DNA of 64,000 nucleotides from Mixophyes australis (lineage: Eukaryota > Chordata > Amphibia > Anura > Limnodynastidae): contig JAVHZZ010000012.1 of NCBI GenBank assembly GCA_036250195.1, positions 92,021,115 to 92,085,114 of the forward strand. Direction: 5' to 3'. The notes under the pieces were generated by a model. The model made no database searches. It was not told the origin of the DNA and saw nothing but the letters and a program-made list of their open reading frames with translations. Of the stretch, positions 36,301 to 49,300 are shown piece by piece. Numbering within the stretch: position 1 is the first letter of the stretch; the number at the start of each line of letters is the position of its first letter. The position numbers were made by a program, and so were the translations under genes.

Positions 36301-36829
36301 TAAATTTATTGGGCCGTTCATGATTACCAAACAGATCAATCCGGTAGCTTTTAGATTGAAGATTTCTAGTTCACTAAAAATTCCGAACACATTTCATTGT
36401 TCATTGTTGAAGCCGGTATTGTATCCTAGTCAATCCTCAACTGTGCCTGGGGGAAGTTCGAGTAAGCCACTAAGATATGTGGTTCAAAGGATTTTAGATT
36501 CCAAAAAAGTGCAAGGACAGGTGCACTTCCTGGTGCAGTGGAGGAACCGCGGTGTAGAAGAGCGATCTTGGGTTCCGCGAAGACAACTCCATGCCCCTAA
36601 ACAATTGAAGGAAGTCTTCAGGAGGTTCCCAAGAAAACCTGGATGTCGGGGTCCCTCGACCCCTCCTCAAGGGGGGGGTACTGTTACGAGCCGCGGCGGT
36701 GCCCAGCCGCCGCGACTCACTCACCTGCGTCCCGGCCGTCGCTATGGCGACCGGGACGTCACTTCCGGCCCTGACCCGGCCGTTGCCGGGGCAACGGGAA
36801 GACGCTTCAGCGCTGCGTCCCGGCAATGA
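33359..36829 (+). CDS. pol: Gypsy Pol (protease, RT, RNase H, integrase, chromodomain), made by frameshift
   Basis: Open frame of about 1156 residues counted from the frameshift site. Domains in order: aspartic protease (FIDSGAAGNFLD, about 33480-33515); reverse transcriptase with FSKIDLRGAYNLI and VYLDDILIYS (about 34408-34440); RNase H (VLEVDASDVGAGAILSQ, ITDHKNLQY); integrase with an HHCC finger (HPGVYKT to CEICARNK) and catalytic D, D, E in MDFIVD, SDRGSQF and TERVNQ (about 35614, 35797, 35907); and a C-terminal chromodomain (YVVQRILDSKKVQGQVHFLV) at about 36475-36600. It copies the RNA and integrates the cDNA; the chromodomain usually guides targeting to modified histones. No stop or frameshift is seen. 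The frame runs 148 bases into the 3' LTR before stopping. Confidence 0.95.
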   Translation, partial: KRACLGNEGKVHLGLQIVSPKNAVLIPAQLMFSARSMDLSAFIDSGAAGNFLDIGFARAAKIPMVKLKSAITVCGLDGGPLPGGKISWETSPLQLKIGALHSESITFLLIDCSSVPLILGHPWLSRHNPVMDWVKGEIVQWSSYCTQSCLSLPLRVIQSIPEQLPSQYHEFWDVFSKKAADTLPPHRDFDCAIELIPGSKLPKGRLYSLSGPETKSMQEYIEENLEKGFIRPSKSPVGAGCFFVSKKDGGLRPCIDYRGLNLITIKNTYPLPLISVLFDQLRGATVFSKIDLRGAYNLIRIKKGDEWKTAFNTHSGHYEYLVMPFGLSNAPAVFQDLINEVLRDFLGSFVVVYLDDILIYSRSLSVHQNHVKQVLRRLRENHLYAKLEKCEFEVQKVSFLGYIISSEGFSMDPTKVQAILDWVQPNNLKAVQRFLGFSNYYRRFIPGFADIVAPIVALTRKGMDPTNWSPQAVASFESLKKAFVSAQVLRHPDPAKAFVLEVDASDVGAGAILSQKDPHTTRLHPCAYFSRQFSSAEANYDVGNRELLAIKWAFEEWRHWLEGAPHQISVITDHKNLQYIQSAKRLNPRQARWSLFFTRFNFLITYRPGSKNVRADALSRSFLAHHVPVSNPEPIIPPSIIHVGLTQDLSITLQRFQKLAPDTTPEQRLFVPVHLRKAVLAEAHNNRSAGHPGVYKTLEILSRTVWWPSLSADVKSHVFSCEICARNKVPRTRPVGQLLPLPIPAKPWTHLSMDFIVDLPPSAGHNTIWVVVDRFSKMAHFIPLTRLPTARDLAILFIQHVFRLHGLPSDIVSDRGSQFIAQFWKSFCTLLGIRISLSSAYHPQSNGQTERVNQALEQFLRCYSSEFHDNWSSLLPWAEFAYNNSSHSSTQTSPFYCNFGFHPRSNSLYSLKSAGIPEIHSTAADLKVIWGKVQSSLKKSSLSAKKFSDRHRTTCPFKVGQKVWLSTRNLRLRQPCKKLGPKFIGPFMITKQINPVAFRLKISSSLKIPNTFHCSLLKPVLYPSQSSTVPGGSSSKPLRYVVQRILDSKKVQGQVHFLVQWRNRGVEERSWVPRRQLHAPKQLKEVFRRFPRKPGCRGPSTPPQGGGTVTSRGGAQPPRLTHLRPGRRYGDRDVTSGPDPAVAGATGRRFSAASRQ
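36669..36680 (+). other. Gypsy polypurine tract
   Basis: aaggggggggta immediately precedes the 3' LTR at 36682 and is the expected plus-strand primer site for cDNA synthesis. Confidence 0.85.
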
Positions 36830-37371
36830 GAGGAAGCCGGGCGCAGCGCTCACCATGTTCTAGCCTGTGGGCTAATTAATGCAGCCTATTAATTATGCTG
36901 GGGGCTGTGTCTAAATCAGAGCTAGGCTCTGATTGGTGGCCACTGGTATTTAAGGCAATGAGGTCTGCTGCCTCATTGCCGGTTATAGCTCCTGTGTTCC
37001 AGTCTGCTAACCTGCTAGTTCCTGTCCTGTATCCTGATATCGCTATTTGACTCCCCGTGTATGACCCTTGGCTTTGATTTGGACCTTGCTCGTGTTTCCT
37101 GTGACCCTGATCTCTGGCCTGTTTACCCGTTCTGCTTTTTGCCTGTGACCCCTGACCTCAGCTTGTTCATCAATACTCTTGTCTGCTGCCGGCCCTTGAC
37201 CTCTGCGTGGACCTGACTCCTCTTGCCTGGGTTCTCCCCAGCTGGTACGCACTTCACGACCCTCTGTCAGTCTGCGGCCCAGTCTGTCCCCACCATCAGG
37301 GGCTCCAGTGAACACCTGACTGGCAGAGTAGATTCCGGGTTGTGTTGTGCCAGCTGGAGGGGTTCCTAACA
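36682..37371 (+). repeat. Gypsy 3' LTR
   Basis: 690 bp, identical by eye to the 5' LTR except A at 37352. It contains the last 49 codons of the pol frame. It is followed by the right target duplication tacag (37372-37376). Confidence 0.97.
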
Positions 37372-40300
37372 TACAGACAATATGGTGGAGCAGACAGTAG
37401 ATGTACAGTAGATGTACTGAGCATCAGATGATGGAGGATGGGAATACAGACAATATGGTGGAGCAGACAGTAGATGTACAGAGCATCAGATGATGGAGGA
37501 TGGGAATACAGACAATATGGTGGAGCAGACAGTAGATGTACAGAGCATCAGATGATGGAGGATGGGAATACAGACAATATGGTGGAGCAGACAGTAGATG
37601 TACAGAGCATCAGATGATGGAGGATGGGATTACAGACAATATGGTGGAGCAGACAGTAGATGTACAGTAGATGTACAGAGCATCAGATGATGGAGGATGG
37701 GATTACAGACAATATGGTGGAGCAGACAGTAGATGTACAGCAGTTGTACAGAGCATCAGATGATGGAGGATGGGATTACAGACAATATGGTGGAGCAGAC
37801 AGTAGATGTACAGTAGATGTACAGAGCATCAGATGATGGAGGATGGGATTACAGACAATATGGTGGAGCAGACAGTAGATGTACAGTAGATGTACAGAGC
37901 ATCAGATGATGGAGGATGGGATTACAGACAATATGGTGGAGCAGACAGTAGATGTACAGCAGTTGTACAGAGCATCAGATGATGGAGGATGGGATTACAG
38001 ACAATATGGTGGAGCAGACAGTAGATGTACAATAGATGTACAGAGCATCAGATGATGGAGAATGGGAATAAAGACAATATGGTGGAGCAGACAGTAGATG
38101 TACAGTAGATGTACAGAGCATCAGATGATGGAGAATGGGAATACAGACAATATGGTGGAGCAGACAGTTGATGTACAGCAGTTGTAAAGAGCATCAGATG
38201 ATGGAGGATGGGATTACAGACAATATGGTGGAGCAGACAGTAGATGTACAGAGCATCAGATGATGGAGAATGGGAATACAGACAATATGGTGGAGCAGAC
38301 AGTAGATGTACAGCAGTTGTACAGAGCATCAGATGATGGAGGATGGGAATACAGACAATATGGTGGAGCAGACAGTAGATGTACAGCAGTTGTACAGAGC
38401 ATCAGATGATGGCGGATGGGAATACAGACAATATGGTGGAGCAGACAGTAGATGTACAGCAGTTGTACAGAGCATCAGATGATGGAGGATGGGATTACAG
38501 ACAATATGGTGGAGTAGACAGTAGATGTACAGTAGATGTACAGAGCATCAGATGATGGAGAATGGGAATACAGACAATATGGTGGAGCAGACAGTAGATG
38601 TACAGTAGATGTACAGAGCATCAGATGATGGAGGATGGGAATACAGACAATATGGTGGAGCAGACAGTAGATGTACAGCAGTTGTACAGAGCATCAGATG
38701 ATGGAGGATGGGATTACAGACAATATGGTGGAGCAGACAGTAGATGTACAGAGCATCAGATGATGGAGGATGGGAATACAGACAATATGGTGGAGCAGAC
38801 AGTAGATGTACAGCAGTTGTACAGAGCATCAGATGATGGAGGATGGGAATACAGACAATATGGTGGAGCAGACAGTAGATGTACAGAGCATCAGATGATG
38901 GAGGATGGGAATACAGACAATATGGTGGAGCAGACAGTAGATGTACAGTAGATGTACAGAGCATCAGATGATGGAGAATGGGAATACAGACAATATGGTG
39001 GAGCAGACAGTAGATGTACAGAGCATCAGATGATGGAGGATGGGATTACAGACAATATGGTGGAGCAGACAGTAGATGTACAGTAGATGTACAGAGCATC
39101 AGATGATGGAGAATGGGAATACAGACAATATGGTGGAGCAGACAGTAGATGTACAGAGCATCAGATGATGGAGGATGGGAATACAGACAATATGGTGGAG
39201 CAGACAGTAGATGTACAGCAGTTGTACAGAGCATCAGATGATGGAGGATGGGATTACAGACAATATGGTGGAGCAGACAGTAGATGTACAGAGCATCAGA
39301 TGATGGAGGATGGGAATACAGACAATATGGTGGAGCAGACAGTAGATGTACAGCAGTTGTACAGAGAATAAGATGATGGAGGATGGGATTACAGACAATA
39401 TGGTGGAGCAGACAGTAGATGTACAGTAGATGTACAGAGCATCAGATGATGGAGAATGGGAATACAGACAATATGGTGGAGCAGACAGTTGATGTACAGC
39501 AGTTGTAAAGAGCATCAGATGATGGAGGATGGGATTACAGACAATATGGTGGAGCAGACAGTAGATGTACAGAGCATCAGATGATGGAGAATGGGAATAC
39601 AGACAATATGGTGGAGCAGACAGTAGATGTACAGCAGTTGTACAGAGCATCAGATGATGGAGGATGGGAATACAGACAATATGGTGGAGCAGACAGTAGA
39701 TGTACAGCAGTTGTACAGAGCATCAGATGATGGCGGATGGGAATACAGACAATATGGTGGAGCAGACAGTAGATGTACAGCAGTTGTACAGAGCATCAGA
39801 TGATGGAGGATGGGAATACAGACAATATGGTGGAGCAGACAGTTGATGTACAGCAGTTGTAAAGAGCATCAGATGATGGAGGATGGGATTACAGACAATA
39901 TGGTGGAGCAGACAGTAGATGTACAGAGCATCAGATGATGGAGAATGGGAATACAGACAATATGGTGGAGCAGACAGTAGATGTACAGCAGTTGTACAGA
40001 GCATCAGATGATGGAGGATGGGAATACAGACAATATGGTGGAGCAGACAGTAGATGTACAGCAGTTGTACAGAGCATCAGATGATGGCGGATGGGAATAC
40101 AGACAATATGGTGGAGCAGACAGTAGATGTACAGCAGTTGTACAGAGCATCAGATGATGGAGGATGGGATTACAGACAATATGGTGGAGTAGACAGTAGA
40201 TGTACAGTAGATGTACAGAGCATCAGATGATGGAGAATGGGAATACAGACAATATGGTGGAGCAGACAGTAGATGTACAGTAGATGTACAGAGCATCAGA

Positions 40301-43300
40301 TGATGGAGGATGGGAATACAGACAATATGGTGGAGCAGACAGTAGATGTACAGCAGTTGTACAGAGCATCAGATGATGGAGGATGGGATTACAGACAATA
40401 TGGTGGAGCAGACAGTAGATGTACAGAGCATCAGATGATGGAGGATGGGAATACAGACAATATGGTGGAGCAGACAGTAGATGTACAGCAGTTGTACAGA
40501 GCATCAGATGATGGAGGATGGGAATACAGACAATATGGTGGAGCAGACAGTAGATGTACAGAGCATCAGCTGATGGAGGATGGGAATACAGACAATATGG
40601 TGGAGCAGACAGTAGATGTACAGCAGTTGTACAGAGCATCAGATGATGGAGGATGGGATTACAGACAATATGGTGGAGCAGACAGTAGATGTACAGAGCA
40701 TCAGATGATGGAGGATGGGAATACAGACAATATGGTGGAGCAGACAGTAGATGTACAGCAGTTGTACAGAGAATAAGATGATGGAGGATGGGATTACAGA
40801 CAATATGGTGGAGCAGACAGTAGATGTACAGTAGATGTACAGAGCATCAGATGATGGAGAATGGGAATACAGACAATATGGTGGAGCAGACAGTTGATGT
40901 ACAGCAGTTATAAAGAGCATCAGATGATGGAGGATGGGATTACAGACAATATGGTGGAGCAGACAGTAGATGTACAGAGCATCAGATGATGGAGAATGGG
41001 AATACAGACAATATGGTGGAGCAGACAGTAGATGTACAGCAGTTGTACAGAGCATCAGATGATGGAGGATGGGAATACAGACAATATGGTGGAGCAGACA
41101 GTAGATGTACAGCAGTTGTACAGAGCATCAGATGATGGCGGATGGGAATACAGACAATATGGTGGAGCAGACAGTAGATGTACAGCAGTTGTACAGAGCA
41201 TCAGATGATGGAGGATGGGATTACAGACAATATGGTGGAGTAGACAGTAGATGTACAGTAGATGTACAGAGCATCAGATGATGGAGAATGGGAATACAGA
41301 CAATATGGTGGAGCAGACAGTAGATGTACAGCAGTTGTACAGAGCATCAGATGATGGAGGATGGGAATACAGACAATATGGTGGAGCAGACAGTAGATGT
41401 ACAGTAGATGTACAGAGCATCAGATGATGGAGGATGGGATTACAGACAATATGGTGGAGCAGACAGTAGATGTACAGTAGATGTACAGAGCATCAGATGA
41501 TGGAGAATGGGAATACAGACAATATGGTGGAGCAGACAGTAGATGTACAGCAGTTGTACAGAGCATGAGATGATGGAGGATGGGAATACAGACAATATGG
41601 TGGAGCAGACAGTAGATGTACAGTAGATGTACAGAGCATCAGATGATGGAGGATGGGAATACAGACAATATGGTGGAGCAGACAGTAGATGTACAGCAGT
41701 TGTACAGAGCATCAGATGATGGAGGATGGGAATAAAGACAATATGGTGGAGCAGACAGTAGATGTACAGTAGATGTACAGAGCATCAGATGATGGAGGAT
41801 GGGATTACAGACAATATGGTGGAGCAGACAGTAGATGTACAGTAGATGTACAGAGCATCAGATGATGGAGGATGGGAATACAGACATTATGGTGGAGCAG
41901 ACAGTAGATGTACAGTAGATGTACTGAGCATCAGATGATGGAGGATGGGAATACAGACAATATGGTGGAGCAGACAGTAGATGTACAGAGCATCAGATGA
42001 TGGAGGATGGGAATACAGACAATATGGTGGAGCAGACAGTAGATGTACAGAGCATCAGATGATGGAGGATGGGAATACAGACAATATGGTGGAGCAGACA
42101 GTAGATGTACAGAGCATCAGATGATGGAGGATGGGATTACAGACAATATGGTGGAGCAGACAGTAGATGTACAGTAGATGTACAGAGCATCAGATGATGG
42201 AGGATGGGATTACAGACAATATGGTGGAGCAGACAGTAGATGTACAGTAGATGTACAGAGCATCAGATGATGGAGGATGGGAATACAGACAATATGGTGG
42301 AGCAGACAGTAGATGTACAGCAGTTGTACAGAGCATCAGATGATGGAGGATGGGAATAAAGACAATATGGTGGAGCAGACAGTAGATGTACAGTAGATGT
42401 ACAGAGCATCAGATGATGGAGGATGGGATTACAGACAATATGGTGGAGCAGACAGTAGATGTACAGTAGATGTACAGAGCATCAGATGATGGAGGATGGG
42501 AATACAGACAATATGGTGGAGCAGACAGTAGATGTACAGTAGATGTACTGAGCATCAGATGATGGAGGATGGGAATACAGACAATATGGTGGAGCAGACA
42601 GTAGATGTACAGAGCATCAGATGATGGAGGATGGGAATACAGACAATATGGTGGAGCAGACAGTAGATGTACAGAGCATCAGATGATGGAGGATGGGAAT
42701 ACAGACAATATGGTGGAGCAGACAGTAGATGTACAGAGCATCAGATGATGGAGGATGGGATTACAGACAATATGGTGGAGCAGACAGTAGATGTACAGTA
42801 GATGTACAGAGCATCAGATGATGGAGGATGGGATTACAGACAATATGGTGGAGCAGACAGTAGATGTACAGCAGTTGTACAGAGCATCAGATGATGGAGG
42901 ATGGGATTACAGACAATATGGTGGAGCAGACAGTAGATGTACAGTAGATGTACAGAGCATCAGATGATGGAGGATGGGATTACAGACAATATGGTGGAGC
43001 AGACAGTAGATGTACAGTAGATGTACAGAGCATCAGATGATGGAGGATGGGATTACAGACAATATGGTGGAGCAGACAGTAGATGTACAGCAGTTGTACA
43101 GAGCATCAGATGATGGAGGATGGGATTACAGACAATATGGTGGAGCAGACAGTAGATGTACAATAGATGTACAGAGCATCAGATGATGGAGAATGGGAAT
43201 AAAGACAATATGGTGGAGCAGACAGTAGATGTACAGTAGATGTACAGAGCATCAGATGATGGAGAATGGGAATACAGACAATATGGTGGAGCAGACAGTT

Positions 43301-46300
43301 GATGTACAGCAGTTGTAAAGAGCATCAGATGATGGAGGATGGGATTACAGACAATATGGTGGAGCAGACAGTAGATGTACAGAGCATCAGATGATGGAGA
43401 ATGGGAATACAGACAATATGGTGGAGCAGACAGTAGATGTACAGCAGTTGTACAGAGCATCAGATGATGGAGGATGGGAATACAGACAATATGGTGGAGC
43501 AGACAGTAGATGTACAGCAGTTGTACAGAGCATCAGATGATGGCGGATGGGAATACAGACAATATGGTGGAGCAGACAGTAGATGTACAGCAGTTGTACA
43601 GAGCATCAGATGATGGAGGATGGGATTACAGACAATATGGTGGAGTAGACAGTAGATGTACAGTAGATGTACAGAGCATCAGATGATGGAGAATGGGAAT
43701 ACAGACAATATGGTGGAGCAGACAGTAGATGTACAGTAGATGTACAGAGCATCAGATGATGGAGGATGGGAATACAGACAATATGGTGGAGCAGACAGTA
43801 GATGTACAGCAGTTGTACAGAGCATCAGATGATGGAGGATGGGATTACAGACAATATGGTGGAGCAGACAGTAGATGTACAGAGCATCAGATGATGGAGG
43901 ATGGGAATACAGACAATATGGTGGAGCAGACAGTAGATGTACAGCAGTTGTACAGAGCATCAGATGATGGAGGATGGGAATACAGACAATATGGTGGAGC
44001 AGACAGTAGATGTACAGAGCATCAGATGATGGAGGATGGGAATACAGACAATATGGTGGAGCAGACAGTAGATGTACAGCAGTTGTACAGAGCATCAGAT
44101 GATGGAGGATGGGATTACAGACAATATGGTGGAGCAGACAGTAGATGTACAGTAGATGTACAGAGCATCAGATGATGGAGAATGGGAATACAGACAATAT
44201 GGTGGAGCAGACAGTTGATGTACAGCAGTTGTAAAGAGCATCAGATGATGGAGGATGGGATTACAGACAATATGGTGGAGCAGACAGTAGATGTACAGAG
44301 CATCAGATGATGGAGAATGGGAATACAGACAATATGGTGGAGCAGACAGTAGATGTACAGCAGTTGTACAGAGCATCAGATGATGGAGGATGGGAATACA
44401 GACAATATGGTGGAGCAGACAGTAGATGTACAGCAGTTGTACAGAGCATCAGATGATGGCGGATGGGAATACAGACAATATGGTGGAGCAGACAGTAGAT
44501 GTACAGCAGTTGTACAGAGCATCAGATGATGGAGGATGGGATTACAGACAATATGGTGGAGTAGACAGTAGATGTACAGTAGATGTACAGAGCATCAGAT
44601 GATGGAGAATGGGAATACAGACAATATGGTGGAGCAGACAGTAGATGTACAGCAGTTGTACAGAGCATCAGATGATGGAGGATGGGAATACAGACAATAT
44701 GGTGGAGCAGACAGTAGATGTACAGTAGATGTACAGAGCATCAGATGATGGAGGATGGGATTACAGACAATATGGTGGAGCAGACAGTAGATGTACAGTA
44801 GATGTACAGAGCATCAGATGATGGAGAATGGGAATACAGACAATATGGTGGAGCAGACAGTAGATGTACAGAGCATCAGATGATGGAGGATGGGAATACA
44901 GACAATATGGTGGAGCAGACAGTAGATGTACAGCAGTTGTACAGAGCATCAGATGATGGAGGATGGGATTACAGACAATATGGTGGAGCAGACAGTAGAT
45001 GTACAGAGCATCAGATGATGGAGGATGGGAATACAGACAATATGGTGGAGCAGACAGTAGATGTACAGCAGTTGTACAGAGAATAAGATGATGGAGGATG
45101 GGATTACAGACAATATGGTGGAGCAGACAGTAGATGTACAGTAGATGTACAGAGCATCAGATGATGGAGAATGGGAATACAGACAATATGGTGGAGCAGA
45201 CAGTTGATGTACAGCAGTTGTAAAGAGCATCAGATGATGGAGGATGGGATTACAGACAATATGGTGGAGCAGACAGTAGATGTACAGAGCATCAGATGAT
45301 GGAGAATGGGAATACAGACAATATGGTGGAGCAGACAGTAGATGTACAGCAGTTGTACAGAGCATCAGATGATGGAGGATGGGAATACAGACAATATGGT
45401 GGAGCAGACAGTAGATGTACAGCAGTTGTACAGAGCATCAGATGATGGCGGATGGGAATACAGACAATATGGTGGAGCAGACAGTAGATGTACAGCAGTT
45501 GTACAGAGCATCAGATGATGGAGGATGGGATTACAGACAATATGGTGGAGTAGACAGTAGATGTACAGTAGATGTACAGAGCATCAGATGATGGAGAATG
45601 GGAATACAGACAATATGGTGGAGCAGACAGTAGATGTACAGCAGTTGTACAGAGCATCAGATGATGGAGGATGGGAATACAGACAATATGGTGGAGCAGA
45701 CAGTAGATGTACAGTAGATGTACAGAGCATCAGATGATGGAGGATGGGATTACAGACAATATGGTGGAGCAGACAGTAGATGTACAGTAGATGTACAGAG
45801 CATCAGATGATGGAGAATGGGAATACAGACAATATGGTGGAGCAGACAGTAGATGTACAGCAGTTGTACAGAGCATGAGATGATGGAGGATGGGAATACA
45901 GACAATATGGTGGAGCAGACAGTAGATGTACAGTAGATGTACAGAGCATCAGATGATGGAGGATGGGAATACAGACAATATGGTGGAGCAGACAGTAGAT
46001 GTACAGCAGTTGTACAGAGCATCAGATGATGGAGGATGGGAATAAAGACAATATGGTGGAGCAGACAGTAGATGTACAGAGCATCAGATGATGGAGGATG
46101 GGATTACAGACAATATGGTGGAGCAGACAGTAGATGTACAGTAGATGTACAGAGCATCAGATGATGGAGGATGGGAATACAGACAATATGGTGGAGCAGA
46201 CAGTAGATGTACAGTAGATGTACTGAGCATCAGATGATGGAGGATGGGAATACAGACAATATGGTGGAGCAGACAGTAGATGTACAGAGCATCAGATGAT

Positions 46301-49300
46301 GGAGGATGGGAATACAGACAATATGGTGGAGCAGACAGTAGATGTACAGAGCATCAGATGATGGAGGATGGGAATACAGACAATATGGTGGAGCAGACAG
46401 TAGATGTACAGAGCATCAGATGATGGAGGATGGGATTACAGACAATATGGTGGAGCAGACAGTAGATGTACAGTAGATGTACAGAGCATCAGATGATGGA
46501 GGATGGGATTACAGACAATATGGTGGAGCAGACAGTAGATGTACAGCAGTTGTACAGAGCATCAGATGATGGAGGATGGGATTACAGACAATATGGTGGA
46601 GCAGACAGTAGATGTACAATAGATGTACAGAGCATCAGATGATGGAGAATGGGAATAAAGACAATATGGTGGAGCAGACAGTAGATGTACAGTAGATGTA
46701 CAGAGCATCAGATGATGGAGGATGGGATTACAGACAATATGGTGGAGCAGACAGTAGATGTACAGCAGTTGTACAGAGCATCAGATGATGGAGGATGGGA
46801 TTACAGACAATATGGTGGAGCAGACAGTAGATGTACAGTAGATGTACAGAGCATCAGATGATGGAGGATGGGATTACAGACAATATGGTGGAGCAGACAG
46901 TAGATGTACAGTAGATGTACAGAGCATCAGATGATGGAGGATGGGATTACAGACAATATGGTGGAGCAGACAGTAGATGTACAGCAGTTGTACAGAGCAT
47001 CAGATGATGGAGGATGGGATTACAGACAATATGGTGGAGCAGACAGTAGATGTACAATAGATGTACAGAGCATCAGATGATGGAGAATGGGAATAAAGAC
47101 AATATGGTGGAGCAGACAGTAGATGTACAGTAGATGTACAGAGCATCAGATGATGGAGAATGGGAATACAGACAATATGGTGGAGCAGACAGTTGATGTA
47201 CAGCAGTTGTAAAGAGCATCAGATGATGGAGGATGGGATTACAGACAATATGGTGGAGCAGACAGTAGATGTACAGAGCATCAGATGATGGAGAATGGGA
47301 ATACAGACAATATGGTGGAGCAGACAGTAGATGTACAGCAGTTGTACAGAGCATCAGATGATGTCGGATGGGAATACAGACAATATGGTGGAGCAGACAG
47401 TAGATGTACAGCAGTTGTACAGAGCATCAGATGATGGCGGATGGGAATACAGACAATATGGTGGAGCAGACAGTAGATGTACAGCAGTTGTACAGAGCAT
47501 CAGATGATGGAGGATGGGATTACAGACAATATGGTGGAGTAGACAGTAGATGTACAGTAGATGTACAGAGCATCAGATGATGGAGAATGGGAATACAGAC
47601 AATATGGTGGAGCAGACAGTAGATGTACAGCAGTTGTACAGAGCATCAGATGATGGAGGATGGGAATACAGACAATATGGTGGAGCAGACAGTAGATGTA
47701 CAGTAGATTTACAGAGCATCAGATGATGGAGGATGGGATTACAGACAATATGGTGGAGCAGACAGTAGATGTACAGTAGATGTACAGAGCATCAGATGAT
47801 GGAGAATGGGAATACAGACAATATGGTGGAGCAGACAGTAGATGTACAGCAGTTGTACAGAGCATGAGATGATGGAGGATGGGAATACAGACAATATGGT
47901 GGAGCAGACAGTAGATGTACAGTAGATGTACAGAGCATCAGATGATGGAGGATGGGAATACAGACAATATGGTGGAGCAGACAGTAGATGTACAGCAGTT
48001 GTACAGAGCATCAGATGATGGAGGATGGGAATAAAGACAATATGGTGGAGCAGACAGTAGATGTACAGTAGATGTACAGAGCATCAGATGATGGAGGATG
48101 GGATTACAGACAATATGGTGGAGCAGACAGTAGATGTACAGTAGATGTACAGAGCATCAGATGATGGAGGATGGGAATACAGACAATATGGTGGAGCAGA
48201 CAGTAGATGTACAGTAGATGTACTGAGCATCAGATGATGGAGGATGGGAATACAGACAATATGGTGGAGCAGACAGTAGATGTACAGAGCATCAGATGAT
48301 GGAGGATGGGAATACAGACAATATGGTGGAGCAGACAGTAGATGTACAGAGCATCAGATGATGGAGGATGGGAATACAGACAATATGGTGGAGCAGACAG
48401 TAGATGTACAGAGCATCAGATGATGGAGGATGGGATTACAGACAATATGGTGGAGCAGACAGTAGATGTACAGTAGATGTACAGAGCATCAGATGATGGA
48501 GGATGGGATTACAGACAATATGGTGGAGCAGACAGTAGATGTACAGCAGTTGTACAGAGCATCAGATGATGGAGGATGGGATTACAGACAATATGGTGGA
48601 GCAGACAGTAGATGTACAGTAGATGTACAGAGCATCAGATGATGGAGGATGGGATTACAGACAATATGGTGGAGCAGACAGTAGATGTACAGTAGATGTA
48701 CAGAGCATCAGATGATGGAGGATGGGATTACAGACAATATGGTGGAGCAGACAGTAGATGTACAGCAGTTGTACAGAGCATCAGATGATGGAGGATGGGA
48801 TTACAGACAATATGGTGGAGCAGACAGTAGATGTACAATAGATGTACAGAGCATCAGATGATGGAGAATGGGAATAAAGACAATATGGTGGAGCAGACAG
48901 TAGATGTACAGTAGATGTACAGAGCATCAGATGATGGAGGATGGGAATACAGACAATATGGTGGAGCAGACAGTAGATGTACAGTAGATGTACAGAGCAT
49001 CAGATGATGGAGGATGGGAATACAGACAATATGGTGGAGCAGACAGTAGATGTACAGCAGTTGTACAGAGCATCAGATGATGGAGGATGGGATTACAGAC
49101 AATATGGTGGAGCAGACAGTAGATGTACAGTAGATGTACAGAGCATCAGATGATGGAGAATGGGAATACAGACAATATGGTGGAGCAGACAGTAGATGTA
49201 CAGAGCATCAGATGATGGAGGATGGGATTACAGACAATATGGTGGAGCAGACAGTAGATGTACAGTAGATGTACAGAGCATCAGATGATGGAGGATGGGA

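Larger units (their letters stand above)
31796..37371 (+). mobile_element. Complete young Ty3/Gypsy (chromovirus, sushi-like) retrotransposon
   Basis: 5576 bp with two 690-bp LTRs (31796-32485 and 36682-37371) starting TG and ending CA, a 5-bp target duplication, intact gag and intact pol in the order protease, reverse transcriptase, RNase H, integrase, chromodomain. Read base by base, the LTRs differ only at 32466 (G) versus 37352 (A), so the insertion is recent and the copy may still be competent. It is much more GC- and CpG-rich than its surroundings. It lies antisense to the host receptor gene. Confidence 0.97.
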
